The notes: a model not told the origin generated them from the sequence alone. DNA of 55,879 nucleotides from Longimicrobiales bacterium (GCA_035461765.1 DATHUY010000096.1:1-55879), one strand, 5' to 3'. Shown: positions 1 to 9,009, counted from the first letter of the stretch. Program-made: numbers and translations.

Positions 1-1
1 C

Positions 2-304
2 ATCCTGAAGGGCGCGGGATTCGAGGTCGTGGGAGAAGCGCAGACGGGCGCGGAAGCGGTGAAGCAGTACAAGCAGCTGCAGCCGGATCTCGTCACCATG
101 GACATCGTGATGCCGGACATGGGCGGGATCGACGCGGTGCGCGCGATCGTGAAGGAGCACCCGCAGGCGCGCATCCTCATGTGCAGCGCGATGGGTCAGC
201 AGGCCCTCGTCATCGAGGCCATCCAGGCCGGCGCCCGGGATTTCGTAGTGAAGCCGTTCCAGCCCTCGCGCGTGCTGGAGGCGGTGCAGCGCGTCCTCGG
301 CTAG
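2..304 (+). CDS. cheY: CheY-like single-domain response regulator (5' end outside window)
   Basis: The reading frame is open from base 2, so the start codon lies upstream; roughly 20 N-terminal residues, including the acidic pair that binds Mg2+, are missing. What remains is a receiver domain and nothing else. It has the phospho-acceptor Asp in TMDIVMPDMGG, a switch Ser in MCSAMG and the conserved Lys in FVVKPF. Family knowledge: such stand-alone receivers take phosphate from CheA His and carry the output signal, to a flagellar motor or to another effector. It is followed after 5 bases by cheA, so CheA is its likely kinase and the downstream CheC its likely phosphatase. With the MglA GTPase in the same operon, its target may be a polarity or pilus machine rather than a flagellum (inference). 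Family call is firm; the output is unknown. Confidence 0.9.
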   Translation: MLKGAGFEVVGEAQTGAEAVKQYKQLQPDLVTMDIVMPDMGGIDAVRAIVKEHPQARILMCSAMGQQALVIEAIQAGARDFVVKPFQPSRVLEAVQRVLG

Positions 305-309
305 GCCGA

Positions 310-2115
310 ATGGATCTTCGCAGGTTCGTCGACCTCTACGTCGCGGAGACGCACGAGAACATAAGACTGCTGCAGCGCAGTCTCGTGGCGCTGGAGACGG
401 ATGCGACCGACGCGGCCATCGCGGAGGCGTTCCGTGCGGCGCACACGTTGAAGGGCATATCGGCCGCCATGGGTTACACGACCGTGGCCGACATGGCCCA
501 CCGTCTCGAGGACCGCCTCGACGGCATCCGCGCCGGGACACTGAGCGCCGACGGCGCTGTCGTGGACGCGCTGCTGGCCGCGGCGGACGAGCTCGAGGAT
601 GCGATCGGCGACGCAATCCGCACCGGCCCTTCGCCCGTAGATGGCGCGGCCGCACCCGGCGCCGGAGCTGAGACGCGTACCGGTTCCAGTGCGCCGGCAC
701 CTGCGGGCACGGTCCTGATCGCTCATGTGCGCCTGCGCGCTGACGCGCCGATCAAGAGTGCGCGCGCATCACTGGTCATGCGGGCTCTCGGCGATGCCGC
801 CGGTATACTCGGGTCGGACCCGGAACAGTTCGACGACGATTTCGACGGGTATCTGCGCATTTTCCTCGCTGCTTCAGCCGACGCCGCGGCAGCGGAGTCC
901 GCGATCCGGTCCGCGGGCGAGGTCGACACGGTCGAGATCGCGGCGCCGGTGGCCGGCCCGGCGCCTGAGGGCACCGGGAACGGCATGTCGACGGCACCGG
1001 TGCGGCAGGTGCGCGTGGATGCTCGGCGGCTGGACGGGCTCGCAGATGGTCTGGGTGAGCTGTCGGTCCTGTATGCCCGTCTGCAGCGCGCCGGTGTTCC
1101 CACGCAGGTGGGCGATATGGTGGACCGGCTGGGCACGGTGCTGGGCGAGCTGGATCACGAGATGCGCGCGCTGCGGATGGTGCCCGTGCGCGAGGTGTTC
1201 GAACGACTACCGCGTGTGATGCGTGACGCAGCGCGCTCCGTAGGGCGGGACGTGGATCTGGTTCTGGAGGGGGATGATGTCGAGCTGGATCGCTCGATTC
1301 TCGACGAGATCGGCGAGCCTCTCGTCCATCTGCTCCGGAACGCTGTGGACCACGGCATCGAGAGTCCGGCCGACCGCCGCCGGGCGGGCAAGCCGCCCCG
1401 CGGCCGCATCCGTGTATCGGCCGAACGGGAGCGGGGCAGTGTCCGTATCGTCATCGAGGATGACGGTCGTGGCGTGTCCGCCGAGCGCATGGCGGACAAG
1501 GCACGCAGTGCCGGGGTCTACGACCGCGCGGAGCCGCCCGCGACGGACGAGGAGCTGTTCAGGCTGATGAGCATGCCCGGTCTCTCGACCGCCTCGGAAG
1601 TCAGCGCGGTATCGGGGCGCGGTGTGGGCATGGACGTCGTCGTGAATCGGGTGCGGGCGCTCGGCGGCGCGATCGACATGCGCACGAATGCCGGTACGGG
1701 CACGACGTTCCGGATGCGGCTGCCGAACACGCTGGCGGTCGCACAGGCGCTGCGCATACGCGTCGGCGGCGAAGACTACGCAATACCGCTTACGCACGTA
1801 TCGGAGGCCATCGAGCTGGACGAGGCGGCGCTGAACGGGGCGGGTGATCTGTTGCGGGTGCGCAGCTACAGCGTGCCGCTCGTACGGCTGCGACGCGTCC
1901 TGCGCGTACAGGCCGAGGGCAGGGAATCGGCGGCTGTAATTGCCGAGATCGGCGATCGCCGGGCAGCGCTTGCTGTCGATGAGCTCGTCGGCCGCGAGCA
2001 GATTCTCGTGCGTACGTTCGATGCCGTCAGGGGAATGCTGCCGTTCTTCTCGGGTGCGACGCTGCTCGCCGACGGACGCCCAGCGCTGGTGCTGGATCCG
2101 CTGAGCATGATATGA
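310..2115 (+). CDS. cheA: Chemotaxis sensor histidine kinase CheA
   Basis: A 601-residue CheA with the full domain order. The P1/HPt domain is at about 1-105, with phospho-acceptor His45 in AHTLKG. A P2-like response-regulator-binding domain is at about 133-212, flanked by Ala/Pro/Gly linkers, then P3 dimerisation helices (about 230-300). The P4 ATPase has its N box at HLLRNAVDHG (Asn344), G1 at EDDGRG (about 383-388) and G2 at GRGVGMD (about 436-442). P5, the CheW-like coupling domain, is at about 470-601. The ATG at 310 is chosen because it opens the HPt domain; the frame stays open further upstream, but that part overlaps the cheY end and has no family match. The enzyme autophosphorylates on His45 and passes phosphate to CheY and CheB receivers. 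It overlaps cheC by 4 bases (ATGA), a sign of translational coupling. Confidence 0.96.
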   Translation: MDLRRFVDLYVAETHENIRLLQRSLVALETDATDAAIAEAFRAAHTLKGISAAMGYTTVADMAHRLEDRLDGIRAGTLSADGAVVDALLAAADELEDAIGDAIRTGPSPVDGAAAPGAGAETRTGSSAPAPAGTVLIAHVRLRADAPIKSARASLVMRALGDAAGILGSDPEQFDDDFDGYLRIFLAASADAAAAESAIRSAGEVDTVEIAAPVAGPAPEGTGNGMSTAPVRQVRVDARRLDGLADGLGELSVLYARLQRAGVPTQVGDMVDRLGTVLGELDHEMRALRMVPVREVFERLPRVMRDAARSVGRDVDLVLEGDDVELDRSILDEIGEPLVHLLRNAVDHGIESPADRRRAGKPPRGRIRVSAERERGSVRIVIEDDGRGVSAERMADKARSAGVYDRAEPPATDEELFRLMSMPGLSTASEVSAVSGRGVGMDVVVNRVRALGGAIDMRTNAGTGTTFRMRLPNTLAVAQALRIRVGGEDYAIPLTHVSEAIELDEAALNGAGDLLRVRSYSVPLVRLRRVLRVQAEGRESAAVIAEIGDRRAALAVDELVGREQILVRTFDAVRGMLPFFSGATLLADGRPALVLDPLSMI

Positions 2116-2738
2116 GGTCTACCATGGATCTGCGTGCGCTGGACCCCTCGCAGCTGGATGCCATGCGCGAGATTGCGAACATCGGTGCCGGCCATGCCGC
2201 GACGGCGCTGTCGAAGATGACGCACCGCGTCATCATGATCGACGTGCCCGAGGTCAGCATCATCCGGCTCGAGGATGTCGGCACTGTCACGGGTGAGGCG
2301 GATGACGTCGTTGCGGCCGTCATGATGAAGGTGCTAGGCGATGTCACCGGTCGTACGGTACAGATCTTTCCCGGCGACTCCGCGGTGAAGCTGGTCGGGA
2401 TGGTGTCGGCCGGGGAGGAGCCGGAATTTCCCGGTGGGTTCACCGATGCGCACCAGGAGACGCTGAAGGAGATCGGCAACATCATCGTGGGCGCATACCT
2501 GAACGCGCTATCGGAATTCATGGGGCTGCTGCTGATCATGTCCGTGCCCGCCATCGCGATCGATATGGCCGGCGCAGTGATGACCACGAGCTACCTCAAC
2601 TTCGGCGAAGAACAGGATCACGTGTTGTGCGTCAATACCGGAATGATCATCGGTGATGAGCGCATCCGCGGTCATTTTCTGCTCATCCCGGATGCGACGT
2701 CGCTTCAGATCATGCTACGGGAGATGAAGCTGGGCTGA
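2112..2738 (+). CDS. cheC: CheY-phosphate phosphatase CheC
   Basis: A 208-residue CheC-family protein with two pseudo-symmetric phosphatase motifs. The first reads D16-x3-E20-x2-N23-x22-P46, an exact match to the family consensus (Asp/Ser-x3-Glu-x2-Asn-x22-Pro). The second has Glu120, Asn123 and Pro146 at the same spacing but Glu at the first position. Both active sites therefore look usable, which is the CheC rather than the one-site CheX arrangement. Known role: dephosphorylation of CheY-P, stimulated by CheD binding. A CheD gene lies in the same operon at 13316. The start at 2112 overlaps the cheA stop (ATGA); an internal ATG at 2124 is a possible alternative and would remove four residues. 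Confidence 0.94.
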   Translation: MRSTMDLRALDPSQLDAMREIANIGAGHAATALSKMTHRVIMIDVPEVSIIRLEDVGTVTGEADDVVAAVMMKVLGDVTGRTVQIFPGDSAVKLVGMVSAGEEPEFPGGFTDAHQETLKEIGNIIVGAYLNALSEFMGLLLIMSVPAIAIDMAGAVMTTSYLNFGEEQDHVLCVNTGMIIGDERIRGHFLLIPDATSLQIMLREMKLG

Positions 2739-5410
2739 TGAACATGCAGTCTTCGCCGTCCAGCCCGACGACAATGCCGTGGTCCGATCGCGGCGACATC
2801 TCCCGCCACCCGGGTGCATCGCCGCGCTCCGAGCGCGACCTCGAGATTCTGCGCGCACTCGCGCGCCGTATCAACCCGCAGGATGCCGGTGCGCACAACA
2901 ACCTCGGCGTCGTCTTCTACAACAAGGGTCTGTACGACGAGGCGGTCAGCCATTTCGAGCACGCACTCGAGATCGATCCGCGCATGCAGGTCGCCGAACG
3001 CAATCTCCAGATCGCCTATTTCGGCACAGGCCATTTCGAGCGGCTGAGCGCCGAGCTGCGCCTGCGGCTGGAGGCGGATCCGACCGATGCAGAGGCGCGC
3101 GACCAGCTGGCACGCACGTATTTCAACAGCGGCGATCTGGAGAATGCCGTCCGCGAGCTGAACGCGCTGCTCGAAGTGACGCCGGACGACGCGGCGGTGC
3201 ATCAGCGACTCGCGCGGGCGGAGCTGAAGCGCGGCAACCTGGATGCCTCGCTGCGCGCGCTGCGTCGTGCCGAAGCGCTCGACGACGCGAATGCGCGCGT
3301 GAAGTTCATGATCGGCGAGGTGCAGTATCAGCGGGGGCTGAGCGTTGATGCGCGCGAGCCGCTCGAGCGTGCCATTGCACTCGACCCGGGTCTCGCGGAC
3401 GCCTATCACCTGCTGGCCTTCGTCTACGGCGATCTCGGTGACAACGACCGCGCGACGAAGACCGCGACGCGGGCCGCCGAACTGAATCCGAGCTATGCCA
3501 AGGCGGAGGCGGGGCTGTCGCTCGACAGCTACAGCACGGCACGGTATGAGGAGCTGGTGGGCGACCGTACCGGGAGTCAGCCGGAAGTCGCGGCGGGCGG
3601 AGAGCTCGCGCACTACAACCTCGGTCTGGCGTTCCGTCAGAAGGCGCTGTACGACGAGGCGCTGCGCGAGTTCCGGCTCGCGACGGAGCGCGGCGAGGAC
3701 CTGTTCCTGGTGCAGCAGGCGCAGGCGGAGATGATGCTGCTGCGCGGTGACAGTGCGGAATCCGTCGAGCTGTACCGATCGCTCATCGAGCACGAGCCGG
3801 GCAGCCCGAAGCTGTGGAACGAGCTCGGCGTCGCGAAGCATCAGACCGGTGCGCTCGACCAGGCCGAGGAAGCGTATCGGCGGTCCCTCGAGATCGACCC
3901 GGGCTATGCCCTCGCCTGGAACAACCTGGCGGTCGTGCGCCATCACCGGTCCGCCGCCGACGCGGAAGAGGCTTTCCGGGCCGCGCTGAAGGAAGGGCGG
4001 GCACTCGGTGACGCCTGGCGCAATTTCGCTCTCCTGCTGCACCGTCAGAGCCGGCGCGAAGAGAGCCTGGAGGCGTATGGGGCCGCGCTCGAGGCGGATC
4101 CGGCGTCTGCACAGGCGTATACGGGCAGCGGCATCCTGCTGCTGGAGATGGGCCGCGCCGAGGAGGCGCGCGAGCGGCTGCTGCGTGCGATCGAGCTGGA
4201 TCCGAACCTCGCGGAAGCGCGCTACCACCTGGCGTTCACTCTCTCAGCGCTCGGTGACTACACCGGTGCACTGCGTGAGACCAAGAACGCGCTGGATCTG
4301 AATCCGTACATCCCGACACCGCGGTTCCGGCTCCTGATCGACCTCCAGTATGAGGATGCCAGCGTGCTGGCACCGGAGCTGGATGTTGCCTCGCGCGTGG
4401 CGGGTGGTGATGTCATTGAGAGCTTCAACTTCAATCCTGACGCGCTCGACTCGCTGTTCGGCGGTGATGGCGACACGCCCGCGGCTGCGCCCGGGGCCTC
4501 GTCACAGGACTCGGTCGGCGATGGTCGCGAGCTGCTCGATGCCGCGCGCCAGGCGATGGATCGCGGCATGCTCGAGCTGGCTACGGCCGAAGCACAGCGC
4601 GCCGGGATATCCGGAGCGCCGCGCATTGACGCCCTGCTGCTCCAGGGTGAGATCTTCCTGCGCCGCGGTCTGTCCGGGGAAGCGGTGGACCGGTTCAATG
4701 ACGCGTTGGCGGAGATCACGCGAACCGACGTCAGCGACCACGACGGTCTATTGCGCCAGGCACTGCATGGCGCCGCGCGTTCCCTGCTCGACCTGGGGCG
4801 CATGGCCGAGGCCGTGGAGGCGGCGGAGCGCCTGTGCGAGCTCGCGCCCGGCGATGTCGAGGCCCTGCGCACACTGGGCGGCGTGCTCGGGCGAGTGGAG
4901 GACTTCGCGCGTGCCGCGCTGGTTCTGGAGCAGGCGCGGCAGGCTGCGCCCGACGACGTGCACCTGCTGACGGAGCTCGGCGCGGCGTACGCCGCGGCGG
5001 GGAATCACGAGCGTGCGCAGTCGACATTGCGCCGGGCCATTGCGAACGATGCAATGGCAGTAGCTGCACGGACGACGCTCGCGGGCGTGCTCGTGATGGA
5101 AGGCCGTCTGGAGGAGGCGGAGAATGAGTATCGCGCCGCGCTTCGTGTGCTGCCGAGCTATGGCGAGGCGGCGTTCGGGCTGACCGACCTGCTGGAGCGG
5201 CGCGGCCGAAGGCGTGATGCGCTGAATGTGCTCATCGATCTGCTCACGACAGATCCATACGCGATGGATGGACTGATGCGGCTGGCCGGCATTCTGGCGG
5301 AGGCGGGACACACGAACGAGGCGCGGCAGGCATATCGTCGCGTGCTGCGGTTCCAGCCGGACAATGAGGGAGCGGCCGTCGCATTGCGCGACCTCGGAGC
5401 CGAGAGCTGA
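2738..5410 (+). CDS. Large tetratricopeptide-repeat protein
   Basis: An 890-residue soluble protein made almost entirely of TPR units. Examples are AHNNLGVVFYNKGLYDEA near residue 50 and LWNELGVAKHQTGALDQAEE near 355, each followed by the typical ALEIDP-like turn. Two long TPR arrays are separated by a Gly/Asp/Pro/Ala-rich linker at about 573-592. There is no signal peptide or membrane segment, so it is probably cytoplasmic. It overlaps the cheC stop by one base (TGATG). TPR superhelices act as protein scaffolds; the position between CheC and the PATAN/Roadblock genes suggests it assembles the signalling complex of this operon (inference). No catalytic motif is visible, and I cannot assign it to a named family. 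Confidence 0.9.
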   Translation: MNMQSSPSSPTTMPWSDRGDISRHPGASPRSERDLEILRALARRINPQDAGAHNNLGVVFYNKGLYDEAVSHFEHALEIDPRMQVAERNLQIAYFGTGHFERLSAELRLRLEADPTDAEARDQLARTYFNSGDLENAVRELNALLEVTPDDAAVHQRLARAELKRGNLDASLRALRRAEALDDANARVKFMIGEVQYQRGLSVDAREPLERAIALDPGLADAYHLLAFVYGDLGDNDRATKTATRAAELNPSYAKAEAGLSLDSYSTARYEELVGDRTGSQPEVAAGGELAHYNLGLAFRQKALYDEALREFRLATERGEDLFLVQQAQAEMMLLRGDSAESVELYRSLIEHEPGSPKLWNELGVAKHQTGALDQAEEAYRRSLEIDPGYALAWNNLAVVRHHRSAADAEEAFRAALKEGRALGDAWRNFALLLHRQSRREESLEAYGAALEADPASAQAYTGSGILLLEMGRAEEARERLLRAIELDPNLAEARYHLAFTLSALGDYTGALRETKNALDLNPYIPTPRFRLLIDLQYEDASVLAPELDVASRVAGGDVIESFNFNPDALDSLFGGDGDTPAAAPGASSQDSVGDGRELLDAARQAMDRGMLELATAEAQRAGISGAPRIDALLLQGEIFLRRGLSGEAVDRFNDALAEITRTDVSDHDGLLRQALHGAARSLLDLGRMAEAVEAAERLCELAPGDVEALRTLGGVLGRVEDFARAALVLEQARQAAPDDVHLLTELGAAYAAAGNHERAQSTLRRAIANDAMAVAARTTLAGVLVMEGRLEEAENEYRAALRVLPSYGEAAFGLTDLLERRGRRRDALNVLIDLLTTDPYAMDGLMRLAGILAEAGHTNEARQAYRRVLRFQPDNEGAAVALRDLGAES

Positions 5411-5413
5411 TCG

Positions 5414-6541
5414 ATGGCGATCGAGGGGGCGCTCGCGGAGCTGAGCATCCAGGACGTGCTTCAGCTGCTCGAGCTGGCGCACAAGACGGGTGTACTGACG
5501 GTCCGGTCCGAGCGACTGAATGACGAAGCGATCGTCCATCTGTCGCGCGGTGCCATCGTGTTCGCCGTGCGGCGGCGCTCCACGCGGCGGCTCGGTCAGC
5601 TGCTGATTCGTGCGGGCAAGCTGACGCAGCGCGAGCTGGATCGTGCCCTCGAGCTGCAGCGCACCGATCCCACGCGGCGACTCGCCGAGATTCTGCTCGA
5701 GATGGGCAGTGTGGTCGAGGAGGAGCTGGAGCGTCAACTCCGGTTTCAGATGGAGGAGACGATCTATGAGGTCATGCCGTGGGATGAGGGGTACTTCAAG
5801 TTCGAGGAGCGCGGCGAGATCGGGGAGCAGCGGCTGCTGGCGCGCGTGCGCGTCGAATCTCTGCTCATGGAAGGCGCGCGCCGGATCGACGAGTGGACCC
5901 GGCTCGAGGCAAAGGTTCCGAGTCCCGAAGCAGTGCCGCTGCTCGCGGCCAACGCGGAGCGGGAGATGACTCCGCTGGAGCTGCGGTCCGACGAGTGGGA
6001 GGTGCTGGCGGAGATTGACGGTGAGCGCGACGTGCGCCAGCTGGCGGCGGATCTCGGCCGCTCCGCGTTCGATGTCGCGAAGATCGTTTACGGCCTGGTG
6101 AGCACCGGCGTACTGGAGGTGACCGAGCGGCTGACGCGGATCCCGGAACTGGAGCTGAAAGGCGCGGTGGCGGACGTGGAGACGCTGCTCGAGGCCGGCC
6201 GCGCCGAAGAGGCGCAGAAGCTGGCGGCACAGCTCGAGACATCGTTTCCGGAGCGCGCCGATCTGGCCGTGCTGTCGGGACGGGCACTTGTCGCGCAGAA
6301 CCGGATGCGGGCCGCGACCGAATCGTTCTCGCGCGCGGTCGGGCTCGACCCGCTGGCCATGGATGCGCATTACCTGCTCGGCTTCGCGGCGATTCGCACG
6401 GGCGAGCTCGAGCGGGCGACAAAGGCATGGGAGACGTTCCTGCGGCTGGCGCCGAACGGTGAGCCGAGACAGCTCGCCGCTCAGGCACTGGCTTCGCTGC
6501 GCGCGCTGACGCAGGTGGTGCGGCGCGTGATGACGAATTGA
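5414..6541 (+). CDS. PATAN (DUF4388) domain protein with C-terminal TPR
   Basis: A 375-residue protein. Residues 1 to about 155 match the PATAN/DUF4388 domain first described at the N-terminus of the cyanobacterial response regulator PatA. It starts MAIEGALAELSIQDVLQLLE, has a beta-rich GVLTV segment, a helical insertion (LGQLLIRAGKL) and a closing strand-rich stretch with YFKFEERGE. A short winged-helix-like region follows (about 190-235, DVRQLAADLG), then TPR-like helices (about 245-365). A paralogue with the same layout lies at 10772. PATAN domains are known mainly from signalling proteins in genomes with MglA-type GTPases and Roadblock proteins, which fits the neighbours here. Molecular function is unknown. 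Start ATG 5414 lies 3 bases after the previous stop. Confidence 0.9.
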   Translation: MAIEGALAELSIQDVLQLLELAHKTGVLTVRSERLNDEAIVHLSRGAIVFAVRRRSTRRLGQLLIRAGKLTQRELDRALELQRTDPTRRLAEILLEMGSVVEEELERQLRFQMEETIYEVMPWDEGYFKFEERGEIGEQRLLARVRVESLLMEGARRIDEWTRLEAKVPSPEAVPLLAANAEREMTPLELRSDEWEVLAEIDGERDVRQLAADLGRSAFDVAKIVYGLVSTGVLEVTERLTRIPELELKGAVADVETLLEAGRAEEAQKLAAQLETSFPERADLAVLSGRALVAQNRMRAATESFSRAVGLDPLAMDAHYLLGFAAIRTGELERATKAWETFLRLAPNGEPRQLAAQALASLRALTQVVRRVMTN

Positions 6542-6545
6542 GACG

Positions 6546-7556
6546 ATGAAAGTACCGGCACAGGCAGACATGCAGCGCTGGAGCGAGGAGGTGGCGCGCG
6601 ATCCGCGCTCGCTCGCGTTTCTTCCCCTGGCACGGGCCTATCGCAAGCAGGGCCTGCGCGATGCGTCACTGCAGCTATGTCTGCGCGGGCTGGAGGCCCA
6701 TCCGAATCACATCGAAGGACACGGCCTGCTCGCCATGCTGTACCTCGATGCCGGTGACCACCAGAAGGCCGCGGACGAATGGTCGATGGTACTGCGCGTG
6801 GACACCGAGAACTTCGAGGCGCTGCGCGGCATGGGATTCTGCTTCCTCGAGCAGGACCGACTGAGCCGGGCCCGCCAGATGCTCGAGCGCGCCGCCCTCA
6901 TCCGGCCGGCCGATCCGACGGTCCAGGAGGCGCTGCGCGTGCTCGGCACGCGGCAGGAGATCGCCGAGAAAGGCCTGTCGTCGTCGACCGACGTCGCGTT
7001 CAGCGACGACCCGTGGTCGGCCTACGACAGCGGGCCGGTCTTCATGTTCGACCCCGGCGAGGGCGATGCCGGGGCGGGGAGCGGCGCCGAACCAGCCGAT
7101 ACGCCGGAGGAGACTGCCGTGCCGGCGCAGAGCGAGCCGGCTCGTGCGCCCGTCCCGCGCGCCGTCCCGCTGACGGGTCCCCTTCCGCTGGACCCGACAC
7201 TTCTGTTCGATGATCTGCTCAGCGCCGGTCCGCTGCTGGGGGCGTTGCTGGTCGACGTGAACGGGCTGGTGCTGGCGGGACGCCTGACGGAGGCGATGCG
7301 CGGCGATTCGGCCATCCTCGGCGCCGTACTGGGCGGTGCGATCGGTGAGGCGACAAGAACGTCGCATCACCTGGCACTGGGGACATGGCGCGGAATCCTG
7401 CTCGATTCGCAGCATGCGCTGTTGCACCTGGCTCCGGCGGGCAACGACGCGGTGATGGTCCTGGCCGCACGGCGCGACGCGCCCGCAGGCTGGGTGATGC
7501 GTGCATCGGCGCATGCGATCGGGCAGGCGCAGCAGTACATGGAGGAGTACGCATGA
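6546..7556 (+). CDS. TPR-Roadblock/LC7 fusion protein
   Basis: A 336-residue two-part protein. Residues 1 to about 140 are TPR-like helices (SLAFLPLARAYRKQGLRDAS and following). Residues 145-215 are a low-complexity Asp/Gly/Pro/Ala/Glu linker. Residues about 222-336 form a Roadblock/LC7 domain, with LLGALLVDVNGLVLAG as the typical beta hairpin and a hydrophobic strand VMVLAARRDA before the last helix. Roadblock domains (MglB, dynein light chain) are known to bind Ras-like GTPases and, in MglB, to stimulate GTP hydrolysis. This copy is the first of three consecutive Roadblock genes just upstream of the mglA-like gene. The fusion may tether a GTPase regulator to the TPR scaffold (inference). 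It overlaps the next gene by 4 bases. Confidence 0.88.
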   Translation: MKVPAQADMQRWSEEVARDPRSLAFLPLARAYRKQGLRDASLQLCLRGLEAHPNHIEGHGLLAMLYLDAGDHQKAADEWSMVLRVDTENFEALRGMGFCFLEQDRLSRARQMLERAALIRPADPTVQEALRVLGTRQEIAEKGLSSSTDVAFSDDPWSAYDSGPVFMFDPGEGDAGAGSGAEPADTPEETAVPAQSEPARAPVPRAVPLTGPLPLDPTLLFDDLLSAGPLLGALLVDVNGLVLAGRLTEAMRGDSAILGAVLGGAIGEATRTSHHLALGTWRGILLDSQHALLHLAPAGNDAVMVLAARRDAPAGWVMRASAHAIGQAQQYMEEYA

Positions 7557-7900
7557 ACCAGCTCATGAGTGCAGCCGTGGAGCGCGTCAGCAGGGTGGCG
7601 GGTGTACGCGGTGTGCTGCTTGTCGAGAGTGAGGCGGGCGTTCCAGTGGTGTCGGAGCTGCGCGAGGGCGTGAATGAGACGGCCGTGGCAGCGCTCGCCG
7701 CGTCGCTGTTCCGTCGCACCTCGGCCGCGAGTGAGACGGCCGATTTCGGCCGGCTCAATACTCTGCAGCTGGAAGCGGACGATGGTCATGTCGTCGCGGT
7801 GGATGCGGGGGATCTCATCCTGGTGGTGATCGCGGAGCGCGATGCACAGCTCGGCCTGGTTCGCTACGAGGCTCATCGCGCGGCGGAATCGCTGGCATGA
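7553..7900 (+). CDS. Roadblock/LC7 domain protein (MglB-like)
   Basis: A 115-residue stand-alone Roadblock/LC7 protein. Its pattern is helix 1 (VERVSRVAGV), hairpin GVLLVESEAGVPVVSE, helix 2 with Ala-rich AALAASLFRR, strand HVVAVDAGDLILVVIAE, and a final helix with LGLVRYEAHRAAE. Size and order match the MglB/LC7 fold. The start is the ATG at 7553, overlapping the previous stop by 4 bases; open frame further upstream is only read-through of GC-rich DNA. MglB proteins act as GTPase-activating partners of MglA, so this is a plausible GAP or co-GAP for the GTPase at 8388 (inference from family and position). Whether it homodimerises or pairs with the next gene product cannot be seen. Confidence 0.88.
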   Translation: MNQLMSAAVERVSRVAGVRGVLLVESEAGVPVVSELREGVNETAVAALAASLFRRTSAASETADFGRLNTLQLEADDGHVVAVDAGDLILVVIAERDAQLGLVRYEAHRAAESLA

Positions 7901-8388
7901 GAGGCGCCGAGCTGCCGCGCCTGGTCGACGCGCTGCGCGGTCCGATCCGGGTATTCGTGCGCGAGTCGCGCGCGCGCATCGCGCTGCTCGTCAGCGGCGC
8001 CGGCCAGGTGCTGGCACAGCATGGCTTCGCACGCGGCTACCATGTGATGAACGTGGCGTCGCTCGCCGCAGCGACACACGCGTCTTCGCGAGCCCTGGCG
8101 ACACTGTCGGGAGCGGGACGGTGGGAGCACCTGTACCACGGCGGTCGCGAGCGGCAGCTCTTCCTGGCGCCGCTTCGTACGCCGGTCGAGGAGCTGATTC
8201 TCGTGGTCATCTTCGATGCCGACTCATCGCTCGGCATTGTCAGGCTGTTCTATGAGAATCTCGAAAAGGAAGTTGCGGCGCTGCCGGAGTTTCAGGACAG
8301 ACCGGACCGCGCCGACCATGCGAGCTTCGAGCAGGATCTCGAGGCGGGCCTGGAGTATACGTCCCCGGAAGCAGCAAGCGAGGACTGA
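7897..8388 (+). CDS. Roadblock/LC7 domain protein with C-terminal extension
   Basis: A 163-residue Roadblock/LC7 protein. The core has RIALLVSGAGQVLAQHGF as the first hairpin, LAAATHASSRALATLSG as the helical segment, and ELILVVIFDADSSLGIVRLF as the last strand and start of the last helix. An acidic tail of about 30 residues (EFQDRPDRADHASFEQ and beyond) follows and has no recognised domain. It starts inside the stop of the previous Roadblock gene and ends one base into the mglA-like gene (TGATG). The immediate mglB-like/mglA-like arrangement resembles the mglBA pair of Myxococcus and Thermus, suggesting this protein contacts the GTPase directly. Function is inferred from family and context only. 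Confidence 0.86.
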   Translation: MRGAELPRLVDALRGPIRVFVRESRARIALLVSGAGQVLAQHGFARGYHVMNVASLAAATHASSRALATLSGAGRWEHLYHGGRERQLFLAPLRTPVEELILVVIFDADSSLGIVRLFYENLEKEVAALPEFQDRPDRADHASFEQDLEAGLEYTSPEAASED

Positions 8389-8996
8389 TGTCGCTGGTCA
8401 ACTACTCCACTCGGGAGATCACCTGCAAGATCGTCTATTACGGTCCCGGCCGGTCGGGCAAGACGAGCAATCTGCAATACGTGCACAGCTATGTGCCAGA
8501 GGAGCGCAAGGGACCGATGGTCTCGCTGGCAACGGAGACCGATCGTACGCTGTTCTTCGATTTCCTGCCCCTCGACCTGGGCACCATTTCCGGGTTCCGC
8601 ACGCGCATGCAGCTCTACACGGTGCCCGGCCAGGTTTACTACAATGCGACACGCAGACTCGTGCTGCGCGGCGCGGACGGTGTGGTGTTCGTGGCGGACT
8701 CGCAGCCGGAGCAGTGGGACGAGAACATCGAGAGCCTGCGCAACCTGCACGAGAACCTGCTCGGGGAAGACATCGACCTGAAGACGTTTCCGATGGTCAT
8801 CCAGTACAACAAGCGTGACCTGCCGGGCGTGCTGCCGATCGCGCAGCTCGATGATACACTCAACTTCCGCGGCGTACCCGCGTTCCCCGCGGCCGCGGTG
8901 ACGGGTGAGGGTGTGTTCGACACGCTGAAGTCCGCGAGCAAGCTGGTCCTGCAGAGCCTGTCGCGCAGGTTCGGTCAGGAGATAAGGCATCCTTGA
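8388..8996 (+). CDS. mglA: MglA-family Ras-like small GTPase
   Basis: A 202-residue GTPase matching the MglA family over its whole length. The P-loop is GPGRSGKT (19-26). The switch region has Arg53 in ETDRT followed by LFFDFLPLDLG, the switch II motif is VPGQ with Gln82, and the base-recognition motif is NKRD (141-144). Arg53 and Gln82 fall at the same positions as the catalytic pair described for Myxococcus/Thermus MglA, so GTP hydrolysis looks intact. MglA-GTP marks a cell pole and controls motility or pilus machines in Myxococcus, with MglB as GAP. Here it follows three Roadblock genes and sits inside a chemosensory operon, so its nucleotide state or location may be set by the Che pathway (inference). 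Confidence 0.93.
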   Translation: MSLVNYSTREITCKIVYYGPGRSGKTSNLQYVHSYVPEERKGPMVSLATETDRTLFFDFLPLDLGTISGFRTRMQLYTVPGQVYYNATRRLVLRGADGVVFVADSQPEQWDENIESLRNLHENLLGEDIDLKTFPMVIQYNKRDLPGVLPIAQLDDTLNFRGVPAFPAAAVTGEGVFDTLKSASKLVLQSLSRRFGQEIRHP

Positions 8997-9009
8997 CAGT
9001 GACTGCGTC

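Noticed and set aside
2705-4228. Minus-strand open frame (507 codons) opposite the large TPR gene
   Set aside because: Antisense to clear TPR coding sequence and without any recognisable domain.
4748-6571. Long minus-strand open frame (607 codons) opposite the TPR and PATAN genes
   Set aside because: It is antisense to two well-supported genes, has no ribosome site or domain, and is Arg/Leu/Gln-rich in the way GC-rich antisense frames are.
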